Source of the DNA: an uncultured Candidatus Melainabacteria bacterium
Lineage (GTDB): Bacteria > Cyanobacteriota > Vampirovibrionia > Gastranaerophilales > Gastranaerophilaceae
DNA length: 21,338 nt
Reading direction: 5' to 3'
Assembly (NCBI GenBank): GCA_937891325.1
Contig: CALAFU010000187.1
Coordinates: 1 to 21,338, forward strand
The notes under the pieces are model-generated. The model did not search any database. It had not been told where the DNA came from and was given only the letters and a program-made list of their open reading frames with translations. Shown here in pieces: positions 5,862 to 14,420 of this stretch (position 1 is the first letter of the stretch; each line of letters starts with the position of its first letter). A program made the position numbers and the translations under genes.

Positions 5862-8834
5862 ATGACGGAGAAGACTAAAGGTTTAGATATAGATTTATCA
5901 TTTAAAAAGAATAATGTTGATGAATTATTCTTCAATTTGAGCGAAAACCCAAATGGTTTTAAAAATAAGGATTTTCGTTATACATTGAGTTTGATTTATC
6001 AAATTGTTGAAGATGAATTTGAAGGCGTGTTCTTGAGCCCTAACTCACCTGTTAGAAACACTGATTTTTATATGGTAAACAATAACGGAAAACAATCTTT
6101 CTTTGTTACTCCGACAAATAACTTCCAATACTATTTAAAATCAAAAGGCTCTTTATTCCGTTGCTCATCAAGCGTAATCGGCACAAAAGTTGGTTATGCC
6201 CTGCCAAAAGATTTAGTTTTAGATTATTTTGGCGGTTTTGGCGAAATTGTTGATTTTGATGATATTTCATACACATTCATATATTTGAACAAATTGACTC
6301 AATTTGTTTTGAAATTGATTGAAAAATTATACTTCATTCCGACAGTAAAACGTCGTGGTCAAATGTTCAGAATTGTTTATGAACCAATTATCGCAAATAA
6401 ACAATTGGCAAGAATTATCAACCAATTTGAAGAAAATATTCCAAAAGATTTATTTATCCAAGGTGAAATGCCTAAAAATTTTGTAAGTGATTTTATTTAT
6501 GATTACTTAAATTATGTTATTTACAAATTCTTAGGTATTAAAGCCTATAAATTTAAAGATATTAAATCTGGAACTTACCTTATCAAAGATTTAGAACAAA
6601 AATCATTGATGAAGGGTAACGATTATGCTGAAAACTTCGCTCAATGGTTTGACGAGTTGTATTTAGGCAAATACGACGTAATTCCATTCTTCAAGGTTAA
6701 CAAAATTTCTGACGAAATGTTCCAATTGAAGGTTCATATCAAGAACAGAAAAACCGGTGAAGAAGCATTAATTGATGATTTATATACAAAAGATGAAGTT
6801 TTTGGTGTAAATTCATCTGATATTGCAAAAATTGTTGAAAAACAATTGAATTACGCAAATAGATATATGCCAGAACTTGAAACATTGTTTGAAGATGAAG
6901 ATAAACTTGCTTTAGATTTAAATTTAGGTGAAGTTTACAAAATTATTACTCAAACTGCATACTACTTGCAAAAAGCTCAAATTGAGGTAATTTTACCAGA
7001 TGAACTTGTAAATGTAATTGTTCCAAGAGCTTCAATCAACGCGAAGGTTAAAGCCTCTCGTTCAAGTGATTTGTTGGATATTTTCAACACAACTTCTTCA
7101 AGTGCAATTTCGTTAGACGATATTTTAGATTTCTCTTACGAAATTGCTTTAGGTAATGATAAATTATCTTTAGAAGAATTCCAAGAGTTGGTTAAAGACT
7201 CTCAAGGTCTTGTAAAATATAAAGATAAATATATTCTTATTGACCAAGATGAAAGCAAGAAAATCTTTGAAAAAATCGCAAAAGCTGACCATAGCAAAAT
7301 GACAAGAATGAAATTAATTCACGCATCAATGTCAGGTCAATTGGAAGACTTTGATTTTGATTATGACGAAGCCTTTGCTAATATCTTGAAAGACTTTACA
7401 AGACCAGTCGAAGTTGACCCACCAAAAGGCTTAAAAGGTGAACTTAGACCATACCAACAAACAGGTCTTAAATGGTTATGGACAAATGTTTCAAAAGGAT
7501 TTGGTTGCTGTATGGCCGATGACATGGGGTTAGGTAAAACAATCCAAGTTATCAGTTTGATTTTGAAACTTAAAGAAGATGACAAACTTAAAAAGCCTGT
7601 GCTTGTTGTATGTCCAACAACTTTGATGGGTAATTGGATGAAGGAATTGCAACTATTTGCACCCGATTTAAAAGCAACAACATATCATGGTTTAGATAGA
7701 CAATTAAATACTAATGTTGATATTATTCTTACAACTTATGCAATTATGAGAATAGATATCGAAGAATTGAAAAAACAACAATGGGGTATGATTATTGTTG
7801 ATGAAGCTCAAAATATCAAAAACCCTGATACAGCTCAAACATTAGCGGTTAAAATCTTGAAGTCAGACATCAAGATTGCAATGACAGGTACTCCTGTTGA
7901 AAATAGATTAACAGAATTGTGGAGTATTTTTGACTTTATCAATGCTGGATATCTAGGCTCGTTGAAGGAATTCCAAAAGAGTTATGCTATTCCAATTGAA
8001 AGATTTAAAGAAACTTCTCGTGCAACAAAATTGAAGATGTCAGTATCTCCATTTGTTCTAAGACGTTTAAAAACAGACAAACACGTTATCTCAGACTTAC
8101 CTGAAAAAATGGTACTTAACGATTACTGCTACTTGTCTAAGAACCAAGCTGTTCTTTACGAAAAGACTTTGAACGAAATGATGGAAAAGATAAGCGGATT
8201 TACAGGTATCAACAGACGTGGAAATATCTTCAAACTTATTACTGCTCTAAAACAAATCTGCAACCACCCTTACCAATTCTTGAAATCAGGTGATATGAAC
8301 AAAGAATCTTCAGGTAAGATGGAACAATGTATCCAATTGGTACAAAGTATTATAGATAATGACGAAAAGACATTAATCTTTACTCAATACAAGGAAATGG
8401 GTGATATTTTAACTCACGTAATTGAAGAAGAATGTAACACAACTCCATTATTCTTCCACGGTTCATTGAACGTTAACCAACGTGAAGAAATGATTAATAA
8501 ATTCCAAACGGACCCTGATACAAAGGTTATGATATTGTCATTAAAAGCTGGTGGTACAGGTTTGAACTTGACTTCTGCAACAAATGTTATCCACTATGAC
8601 TTGTGGTGGAATCCTGCGGTTGAAGATCAAGCTACAGACCGTACATACCGTATCGGTCAAGATAAAAATGTTATGGTACATAGACTTATCACTCTTGGTA
8701 CTTTCGAAGAAAAAATTGACGAAATGCTTAAATCTAAGAAAGAACTTGCAGATATGGCTGTTTACGAAGGCGAAAAGATTATTACAGAACTTTCAGACGA
8801 AGAAATCTACGAAATCTTTACACTTTCTGCATAA
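5862..8834 (+). CDS. SNF2-family DEAD/H helicase-like ATPase
   Basis: A 990-residue Swi2/Snf2 translocase, an ATP-driven protein that moves on double-stranded DNA and remodels bound proteins. The ATPase core starts near residue 526 (LRPYQQTGLKWLW). It has Walker A DDMGLGKTIQV (~552), motif II VDEAQNIKN (~645), motif III MTGTPVENRLTELWSIFDF (~675), motif V LKAGGTGLNLTSA (~893) and motif VI DQATDRTYRIGQ (~920). The ~520-residue N-terminal part is not recognised. It has no visible SWIM-type cysteine/histidine zinc site, unlike many bacterial relatives. AAAGGGA precedes the ATG, and the 12-base gap to gpmI implies co-transcription. The target in the cell is unknown. Confidence 0.93.
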   Translation: MTEKTKGLDIDLSFKKNNVDELFFNLSENPNGFKNKDFRYTLSLIYQIVEDEFEGVFLSPNSPVRNTDFYMVNNNGKQSFFVTPTNNFQYYLKSKGSLFRCSSSVIGTKVGYALPKDLVLDYFGGFGEIVDFDDISYTFIYLNKLTQFVLKLIEKLYFIPTVKRRGQMFRIVYEPIIANKQLARIINQFEENIPKDLFIQGEMPKNFVSDFIYDYLNYVIYKFLGIKAYKFKDIKSGTYLIKDLEQKSLMKGNDYAENFAQWFDELYLGKYDVIPFFKVNKISDEMFQLKVHIKNRKTGEEALIDDLYTKDEVFGVNSSDIAKIVEKQLNYANRYMPELETLFEDEDKLALDLNLGEVYKIITQTAYYLQKAQIEVILPDELVNVIVPRASINAKVKASRSSDLLDIFNTTSSSAISLDDILDFSYEIALGNDKLSLEEFQELVKDSQGLVKYKDKYILIDQDESKKIFEKIAKADHSKMTRMKLIHASMSGQLEDFDFDYDEAFANILKDFTRPVEVDPPKGLKGELRPYQQTGLKWLWTNVSKGFGCCMADDMGLGKTIQVISLILKLKEDDKLKKPVLVVCPTTLMGNWMKELQLFAPDLKATTYHGLDRQLNTNVDIILTTYAIMRIDIEELKKQQWGMIIVDEAQNIKNPDTAQTLAVKILKSDIKIAMTGTPVENRLTELWSIFDFINAGYLGSLKEFQKSYAIPIERFKETSRATKLKMSVSPFVLRRLKTDKHVISDLPEKMVLNDYCYLSKNQAVLYEKTLNEMMEKISGFTGINRRGNIFKLITALKQICNHPYQFLKSGDMNKESSGKMEQCIQLVQSIIDNDEKTLIFTQYKEMGDILTHVIEEECNTTPLFFHGSLNVNQREEMINKFQTDPDTKVMILSLKAGGTGLNLTSATNVIHYDLWWNPAVEDQATDRTYRIGQDKNVMVHRLITLGTFEEKIDEMLKSKKELADMAVYEGEKIITELSDEEIYEIFTLSA

Positions 8835-8860
8835 GTTTAAAATATCGCAACAGGGGCGGT

Positions 8861-8908
8861 AAAAAAAAAAAGGGGGGGTTTTGCAAAGCAACCCCGCCTC
8901 TTTTTTTT
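8861..8908. terminator. Bidirectional terminator with an A11-G7 tract
   Basis: It lies between the converging SNF2 and nucleotidyltransferase genes. TTGC (8881-8884) pairs with GCAA (8888-8891), and GGGG (8875-8878) with CCCC (8892-8895) across a TT bulge. T8 follows on the plus strand and T11 on the minus strand. The left arm contains eleven A and then seven G in a row. An alternative outer stem can form between AGGGGCGG (8852-8859) and CCGCCTCT (8894-8901). It overlaps the last codon of the minus-strand gene. Confidence 0.8.
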
Positions 8909-10310
8909 AATATTTTTCTACAAATTCAATAGCTTGTTCTTTTGTTGTAATATCTCCGTTGAATTGAGCTTCTTTTAATGCATCAATTATTTCACCAAGT
9001 TCTTTAGACGGTTTTATGTTTTTAATTTTCATAATTTCTTCACCTGAAAGCAACTTTGGCAAAGGTTTTAGAGTATCTTTAACTTCAAGATAATATTTTA
9101 AAAGCGATTGAAGTCCTGTGATGTTGTTGCGTACAATTTCATCTGTAATTGCTTCACCACGAGCAGAAAGCCTGTCCGACATTGCTACAATGATGTTGTC
9201 AATTACGTTATCACCCATTCTGCGAATATATCGCATTTTTGTTTTATCTGAAAGTCCTTCTGTAACAATGATATTAGACGGGTAGATGTGATACCTAATC
9301 ATTGCTTCTATGTATTCAATTTGTTTTTTAGAAAATTTTAAATTACGAAGAATTTGCTTGCACATATCTGCCCCAACAAGTTCGTGCTTGATGAAACGGT
9401 GTCTGCCTGTGTCTTCTTCAATTGTCCAACAAGAGAATTTACCAATATCGTGCATAAAACCTGCTAATTTTAAGTGCGCAAGTCGAGTAAATCCGCCAAA
9501 ATCAACTTTATCTAAATGAGCTTTAACCTCTTTGTTTGCAATTTTATAAAAGTTTTGGATTTGTCTAACCGTTTCAATAGAGTGACCGATTAGAGGTAAA
9601 TGGTGGTGTGAATTTGGCGGAACTTTTTTTACATCGTTGAAAATTGGTAAAATTTCGTACAAAAGACCTGATTTATCCAAGTTTTCAAGTGCTTTTACCG
9701 TGTAATCACCGCTAAAAAGTTTCATCAATTCGTAATTTATACGTTCTTTTGCTGGATTATTGATTAAAATTTTGTGTTTTTTGACTATTTCAATTAAATT
9801 ATCATCTATGTCAAAGCCTGTAACAGCTTGAAATCTAAATATTCTAAGCAATCTCAATGGGTCATCAATAAGGTTTTGCTCAGAAATGATATTTATTTTT
9901 TCCTCTTTTAAATCTTCAAATCCGTTGAATAAATCAATGAATTTGTCGTCTTGCAAGTCATAAGCTATTGCGTTCATTCTTAAATCACGACGCTCTAAAT
10001 CCTTTTGAAGGTTGTTTTCTATTGGGTTTGTGATGTCAATAAAATTGATTTTATCTTTTAATACAAGTCTGTAAATGTGATTAACTTCATCAAGTGGAAT
10101 ATAGCTGGCATCAAGCTCTTTTGCGAGCTCTTGAGCGAAGATTTTGGCGTCTTTATCAACGACAATGATATCTTTATCGTGATTTTCTTTACCTAGACAA
10201 AAATCGCGTATAACACCACCCACAAGCAATACTTTTGTGTTTTTCGCAAAAGTTTTTATTTGTTGAATTAATTCATCAGATTTAATTTTATTTGTTATTT
10301 GAGAACTCAT
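8907..10310 (-). CDS. cca: Class II tRNA nucleotidyltransferase (CCA-adding type) with HD domain
   Basis: A polymerase-beta-fold enzyme that probably adds CCA (or part of it) to tRNA 3' ends. The 467 residues show VGGVIRD (30-35), the metal-binding Asp45-x-Asp47 in HDKDIIVV, RRDLRMNAIAYD (108-118) and the template-like DDPLRLLR (149-156). A C-terminal HD domain carries HSIETV (243) and HDIGK (287-291), giving the bacterial HD-containing subtype. The start overlaps rsmE by 23 bases, which implies coupled translation. The tRNA-Cys in this window lacks an encoded CCA, which fits the role. A-adding, CC-adding or poly(A) activity cannot be separated by eye. Confidence 0.88.
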   Translation of the reverse strand: MSSQITNKIKSDELIQQIKTFAKNTKVLLVGGVIRDFCLGKENHDKDIIVVDKDAKIFAQELAKELDASYIPLDEVNHIYRLVLKDKINFIDITNPIENNLQKDLERRDLRMNAIAYDLQDDKFIDLFNGFEDLKEEKINIISEQNLIDDPLRLLRIFRFQAVTGFDIDDNLIEIVKKHKILINNPAKERINYELMKLFSGDYTVKALENLDKSGLLYEILPIFNDVKKVPPNSHHHLPLIGHSIETVRQIQNFYKIANKEVKAHLDKVDFGGFTRLAHLKLAGFMHDIGKFSCWTIEEDTGRHRFIKHELVGADMCKQILRNLKFSKKQIEYIEAMIRYHIYPSNIIVTEGLSDKTKMRYIRRMGDNVIDNIIVAMSDRLSARGEAITDEIVRNNITGLQSLLKYYLEVKDTLKPLPKLLSGEEIMKIKNIKPSKELGEIIDALKEAQFNGDITTKEQAIEFVEKY

Positions 10311-11028
10311 AAACTATGTTTCCAAGTGCTACTATTACTGCTGTTTCAGCTTTCAAAATTAAACTTCCAAGAGTTAGCATTGCAATATTATTTTCTTCAA
10401 AATATTTAAATTCGCGTGCTGAAAATCCACCTTCTGGTCCAATGATAGCAAGTACATTTTCATCTTTTTTTATAGGATTTTCTGCTAAATAATTTTTTAG
10501 ACTAAATCTTTCATCTCGTTCGCAAAAAGCTAAAATTTTATCAAATTTTTTTGTTCTTAAAAGAGTATCTAAATCAGTTAAATCGAAACATTCTGGAATA
10601 CTTGCCCTTTCGCATTGCTTTGATGCTTCTGACATAATTTTTTGCCATTTAGGTATTTTCTTTTCAATAATACTTTTTCCTAAAGTGCAATAATCAGTGT
10701 AAATTGGATAAATTCCTCTAACACCTAACTCGGTTGCTTTTTCGATGATTAAACCTTGAGCATCACTTTTTACAGGCGATTGAGCCAAAAATAAATTGAA
10801 GTCTAAATCATTTTTTGAAGGGTATTTCTTTTCTATTTTTGCTTCAATAGAGTTTTTGTCAATGTTTGAAATTACACATTCATATTCAATTCTATTTTCG
10901 TCAATTACTCTAAGTTTTTCGCCGTTTTTTGCACGCAAAGACCTTGCAATATGTTGATAATTTTCTTTATCATCAATCGTTACAAGGTCATTTGTTATAT
11001 TTTTTGAATTTATAAAAAAATGTGGCAT
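10288..11028 (-). CDS. rsmE: 16S rRNA m3U1498 methyltransferase
   Basis: A SPOUT-class RsmE methyltransferase that modifies U1498 of 16S rRNA. Visible motifs are the N-terminal MPHFFI, KSDAQGLIIEKATELGV, the WQKIMSEASKQCERASIP stretch, the SAM-binding IIGPEGGFSAREF and the C-terminal LGSLILKAETAVIVAL. ATG 11028 is chosen because MP(R/H)FF is the family N-terminus; it gives 246 residues. An in-frame ATG at 11061 would add 11 residues inside the preceding gene. The start lies one base after the stop of the pentapeptide gene, so translation is probably coupled. The knot segment reads ILKAETA where ILRTETA or ILRAETA is usual, a conservative change. Confidence 0.92.
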   Translation of the reverse strand: MPHFFINSKNITNDLVTIDDKENYQHIARSLRAKNGEKLRVIDENRIEYECVISNIDKNSIEAKIEKKYPSKNDLDFNLFLAQSPVKSDAQGLIIEKATELGVRGIYPIYTDYCTLGKSIIEKKIPKWQKIMSEASKQCERASIPECFDLTDLDTLLRTKKFDKILAFCERDERFSLKNYLAENPIKKDENVLAIIGPEGGFSAREFKYFEENNIAMLTLGSLILKAETAVIVALGNIVYEFSNNK

Positions 11029-11029
11029 A

Positions 11030-11560
11030 TTAATAATCTGATGGTGCTGATTCATCGTCATCTTTTAAAGAAGACAAGTCATCGCTATATGTTGAATCAA
11101 AATCTTCTGGAAGCATATCGGTATCTGGCCATACTGTTTCATCATCGAAACGGCAAGCACTCATGTTAGTTGCTGTTGAAAAGTCTGAATTTGATAAATC
11201 GCTTTCATCGAAAATACAGCCAGCAACGTCAGTTTCATTGAAGTTGCAATAATTTACAGCTGCGTATGAAAAATCTGCACCAGGCATAATTGCTTCTGAA
11301 AAATCACATTCAACAAGATTTGAACGAGTAAAATCAACTGAAGTTAAGTCACAGTTTTGGAATTTTACTTCTGTTAAATGTGAATCAGCAAACGAGCTTG
11401 AATTTAAGTCTACATCAGTAAAATCAACTTCTGTAAGTGTTAAATTAGAAAAATCAACTTCGCTTAAATCAATATCTTCTTGATTTTTTTTCCATTCGTT
11501 GAATTCTTGTGGATTGTCTTGAATTAATGCGATTAGTTCGTCTTTAGTGTAATTCGCCAT
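11030..11560 (-). CDS. Highly acidic pentapeptide-repeat protein
   Basis: A 176-residue protein with about 20 tandem five-residue units from residue ~30 to ~140, such as VDFSN-LTLTE-VDFTD-VDLNS and CDLTS-VDFTR-SNLVE-CDFSE. Central Leu or Phe alternates as in A(D/N)LXX repeats, predicting a right-handed quadrilateral beta-helix. I count roughly 43 acidic against 7 basic residues. The last 35 residues form an Asp/Ser-rich tail ending DDDESAPSDY. There is no signal peptide, so it is probably cytosolic. AGGAGA precedes the ATG, and the gene lies 19 bases after a response regulator and one base before rsmE. Some family members mimic DNA and bind gyrase, but nothing here proves that. Confidence 0.85.
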   Translation of the reverse strand: MANYTKDELIALIQDNPQEFNEWKKNQEDIDLSEVDFSNLTLTEVDFTDVDLNSSSFADSHLTEVKFQNCDLTSVDFTRSNLVECDFSEAIMPGADFSYAAVNYCNFNETDVAGCIFDESDLSNSDFSTATNMSACRFDDETVWPDTDMLPEDFDSTYSDDLSSLKDDDESAPSDY

Positions 11561-11579
11561 TGATGTTCTCCTATTTATA

Positions 11580-12209
11580 TTATTCTGATATTATGTTCAT
11601 TTGCATTGCTAAAAGGACTGCTTGAGTTCTGTTCGATACCTTTAATTTTTTGAAAATGCTATTCAAGTGAGTTTTTACTGTAACCTCTTTCAAGAAAAGT
11701 TTTTCAGCGATTTCGTGATTACTTCCACCTTTTGCAACCATTGAAAGAACTTCTTTTTCTCTTTGTGTTAATTCTTCAATTGGTTCGTCTGAAGTGAAAG
11801 ACATATCAACAGATTTAACTTCTTTTTTATTCCAATTAGAACGTCTTAAAACGGCTTCAATTCTAGCTAAAAGGTTTGGTAAAACAAAAGGTTTTACGAT
11901 ATAATCATCTGCACCGATTTTTAAGCCTGAAACTATTTTTTGTTCTTCGCTTACTGCTGTAATCATAATTACAGGAATCATTTTTGTTTTTTCAGATGTT
12001 CGGATAGCTTTTAAAGTGTCCCAACCGTTCATATTTGGCATCATTACGTCAAGCAAAACGATATCAATTTTATCAGATTCTTTTGATAAAATTTTTAATG
12101 CCTTAATTCCGTCTGTTGCAACTACAACTTCGTAGCCGTACATTGGTAAAGCATCTTCTAAATATTTTGGATTATCGTCAACAATTAAAATTCTTGCTAA
12201 TTCTGCCAT
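11580..12209 (-). CDS. Response regulator, REC plus LuxR-type HTH
   Basis: A 209-residue two-component response regulator. The receiver has the acidic pair Asp11-Asp12, phosphoacceptor Asp54 in VLLDVMMP, Thr84 and Lys106 in VKPF. The last ~65 residues form a LuxR/NarL DNA-binding domain (LTQREKEVLSMVAKGGSNHEIA, then VKTHLNSIFKKLKVSNRTQAV). The receiver looks OmpR-like (IGADDYIVKPF) although the output domain is LuxR-type. That mixture recalls cyanobacterial Ycf29/Rre1-type regulators, a resemblance and not a proven orthology. It begins ten bases after the previous regulator, with AAAGGA upstream. The cognate kinase is not in the window. Confidence 0.93.
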   Translation of the reverse strand: MAELARILIVDDNPKYLEDALPMYGYEVVVATDGIKALKILSKESDKIDIVLLDVMMPNMNGWDTLKAIRTSEKTKMIPVIMITAVSEEQKIVSGLKIGADDYIVKPFVLPNLLARIEAVLRRSNWNKKEVKSVDMSFTSDEPIEELTQREKEVLSMVAKGGSNHEIAEKLFLKEVTVKTHLNSIFKKLKVSNRTQAVLLAMQMNIISE

Positions 12210-12219
12210 AATATTTCCT

Positions 12220-12867
12220 TTAAACTATTTTATTTTTAATTGCTTTTAGAGCTGCTTGAAGTCTATCATCAACCTCTAATTTTTGCAATATACTCGCTAC
12301 GTGTGCTTTTGTAGTATTTATACTTACTAAAAGTTCATTTGCAATATCTGTGTTGCTATAACCTTCTGTAATAAGTTTCAAGATTTGAGCTTCACGTGTT
12401 GTTAAATTATAGTCTGTTTTTTTAGGTGAAACCTCATACGATTGGGTGGTTGTTGCGGCTTTTAAAACAATATGCGAAATTGATGGGTCGAACCATGCAG
12501 CACCATCTAAAACAGATTGAACAACATTCACCAATCTTTGAGGGTTAATTTCTTTTGAGCAGTATGCGTTTGCACCAGCTTTAATGCTGTTTAAAACTTC
12601 TTTTTCGTCATTGTGAGAAGTTAAAATTACAATTTTTGCATCTTTATTTATTGCGCGAATTTTCTTTGTCGCATCAATACCGTTCATATTAGGCAAACCT
12701 AAATCCATAATGATAAGTTGAATATCATTATTTTCAAATATTTCTAAGCCTTTTTCTGCTGAATCTGCCTCATATATTGTCCCAATAAATTCAACGTCTT
12801 CAAATGCAGTTTTTAAACCGAAACGAGTTAATTCGTGGTCTTCTATGATTAAAATATTGTTTTTCAT
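12220..12867 (-). CDS. NarL/FixJ-family response regulator
   Basis: A 215-residue response regulator with receiver residues Glu9-Asp10, phosphoacceptor Asp55 in IIMDLGLP, Thr83 and Lys105. The LuxR-type helix-turn-helix reads LTTREAQILKLITEGYSNTDIA and TTKAHVASILQKLEVDDRLQA. ATG 12867 is chosen over an in-frame TTG at 12900. MKNNILIIEDHE is the normal receiver N-terminus, GGAG lies upstream, and the ATG overlaps the TPR gene stop as TAATG. It probably controls transcription after phosphorylation by an unlinked kinase. Confidence 0.94.
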   Translation of the reverse strand: MKNNILIIEDHELTRFGLKTAFEDVEFIGTIYEADSAEKGLEIFENNDIQLIIMDLGLPNMNGIDATKKIRAINKDAKIVILTSHNDEKEVLNSIKAGANAYCSKEINPQRLVNVVQSVLDGAAWFDPSISHIVLKAATTTQSYEVSPKKTDYNLTTREAQILKLITEGYSNTDIANELLVSINTTKAHVASILQKLEVDDRLQAALKAIKNKIV

Positions 12868-14420
12868 TATAGATACAACTCCTTCTTTGCCTCTACGCAA
12901 TTAGGGTTTAGTTTTAAGCATTTTCTGAAATATAATGCTGCGGTTTGCATATCATCTTGGCTCTTGTAGATTAAACCTTGATAGTAGAAATATCTGAAAT
13001 CGTTTTGGTCTAAATAGTAAGCGATTGCAAGATAATCTTCTGCCATTGAGAAATTGTCTCTTGAAATTTCGTATCTAGCAAGTGCAAGCCAAGCATTTGT
13101 GTACATTATGTTAATGCCTAGGGCTTTTTTCAAGTATGTTAATTCCTTGTATGGCTCAATTAATGCAATACTGTAATATGCTTCATATTCAGTTGCAGAA
13201 TCTTTTAAAACCTTTTCAAACATTTCTTTTGCTTTGCGTTCGTTGCCAAGACTTTGATATGTTTGAGCGATTTTAACTTCTGCTTTTGTTGCATTTTCAC
13301 TATCTTTTGCCGCAATTTTGAAATTTTTCATTGCCTTTTTGTAGTTTTTGTTTAGATAGTTAATTTGACCTAAAGCTAAGTTAGCAGCTGAATCTTCTTT
13401 TTCTCTTTTTATAGTTTTTAGTGCTAAGTCTTGAGCTTTTTCATATTCTTGCATTGACAAGTATTCTTGGCTCAATAAAGAGTTTACTTTTGCGTTAAAG
13501 CTCTTTTTCTTTGTAATTGCACTTTGAAGTGTCTTGATTGATTTGTTAAAATCACCTTCTAGATAGTAATAATAACCTAAGTGGTAATTTTTGACATTGT
13601 CTTTTGTTGCGCATTTGTATAGAACATATTGTTCAATAGAATCAACTCTTCTGATAAGTTCAGATTCTGTTAAACGTTCTTTTTTAAGCTGTTTTACTAC
13701 TTTTAACGCTTCTTGAGGTTTCATTCCGTTTGCAAGAATTTTTGCTTCAAGTATTTTGTAATTCAAGTTTTGAGGATTTTTTGTGATTGCAACTTGAATG
13801 TATTGTTTTGCAATTTGCAAGTTGTTAGCTTTGTATGCTGCAAGTGCTAAAATGTAGTTTGCGTAGTCATATTTATTTAGAATTTCTTCGTTTTGAAGTA
13901 ATTCCTCCATAACTTCCTTGCTTTGTGCGTTAAACATTATGTTTGAATACGCTTCTGCTAAATAGATTTCTTCTTTGTAAGGTAATCTATTTTTGGGATA
14001 GAAGAAGGTTTCAATGTTTTCAATATGGTTACGAGAAATGTTTGGGTCAGAAGTTTTTTGATTTGCTCTATCAGAAAGATAGAAGAAACCGTAATCTGCC
14101 AATTTACCAGACATTAAAATATAACCAAAATCGCTAGTTTCAATGTTATCAAGGATAAATTTGTAATCTTCATACGCAACTTCAACATTTGTACCTTTAA
14201 ATTTGTCAGTTGCTTTTAAAAACTCGTTGAAAGCGTCAACTTGAGAGGCTGTAATGTTGAAATTGATTGCCAATTTAGTAACTTTCATTGATGGATCAAG
14301 CAAATTGATTGAAAGTTTATTGAAATTGTCGTTTACGTTTATATTATTATCGCTTTGAGCCAAACAGAAAGACGAGGCGCTAAGCATTATTGCAAGTGTT
14401 ATTAAGTACTTTTTAATCAT
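12867..14420 (-). CDS. Exported TPR-repeat protein
   Basis: A 517-residue protein with an N-terminal signal peptide: a KK pair, a hydrophobic core LITLAIMLSASSFCLA, and probable cleavage before QSDNN. FCLAQ is not a good lipobox, so a lipoprotein is unlikely. From about residue 165 to the end there are many tetratricopeptide-like helical pairs, for example YYLEGDFNKSIKTL, YEKAQDLALKTI, NLALGQINYLNKNYKKAMKNF, and FRYFYYQGLIYKSQDDMQTAALYF. It likely works outside the cytoplasmic membrane as a binding scaffold. It overlaps the HD-GYP frame by eight bases and the next regulator by one. An exported partner for a signalling operon could be sensory, but that is inference. Confidence 0.87.
   Translation of the reverse strand: MIKKYLITLAIMLSASSFCLAQSDNNINVNDNFNKLSINLLDPSMKVTKLAINFNITASQVDAFNEFLKATDKFKGTNVEVAYEDYKFILDNIETSDFGYILMSGKLADYGFFYLSDRANQKTSDPNISRNHIENIETFFYPKNRLPYKEEIYLAEAYSNIMFNAQSKEVMEELLQNEEILNKYDYANYILALAAYKANNLQIAKQYIQVAITKNPQNLNYKILEAKILANGMKPQEALKVVKQLKKERLTESELIRRVDSIEQYVLYKCATKDNVKNYHLGYYYYLEGDFNKSIKTLQSAITKKKSFNAKVNSLLSQEYLSMQEYEKAQDLALKTIKREKEDSAANLALGQINYLNKNYKKAMKNFKIAAKDSENATKAEVKIAQTYQSLGNERKAKEMFEKVLKDSATEYEAYYSIALIEPYKELTYLKKALGINIMYTNAWLALARYEISRDNFSMAEDYLAIAYYLDQNDFRYFYYQGLIYKSQDDMQTAALYFRKCLKLNPNCVEAKKELYL

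Noticed and set aside
8584..8862. 92-residue frame at the end of the SNF2 gene
   Set aside because: It lies in another frame of the strongly conserved helicase C-terminal motifs; no separate ribosome binding site supports it.
14338..14420. Lipoprotein signal on the exported TPR protein
   Set aside because: The Cys in SSFCLA lacks a proper lipobox (Phe at -1); a signal peptidase I site fits better.
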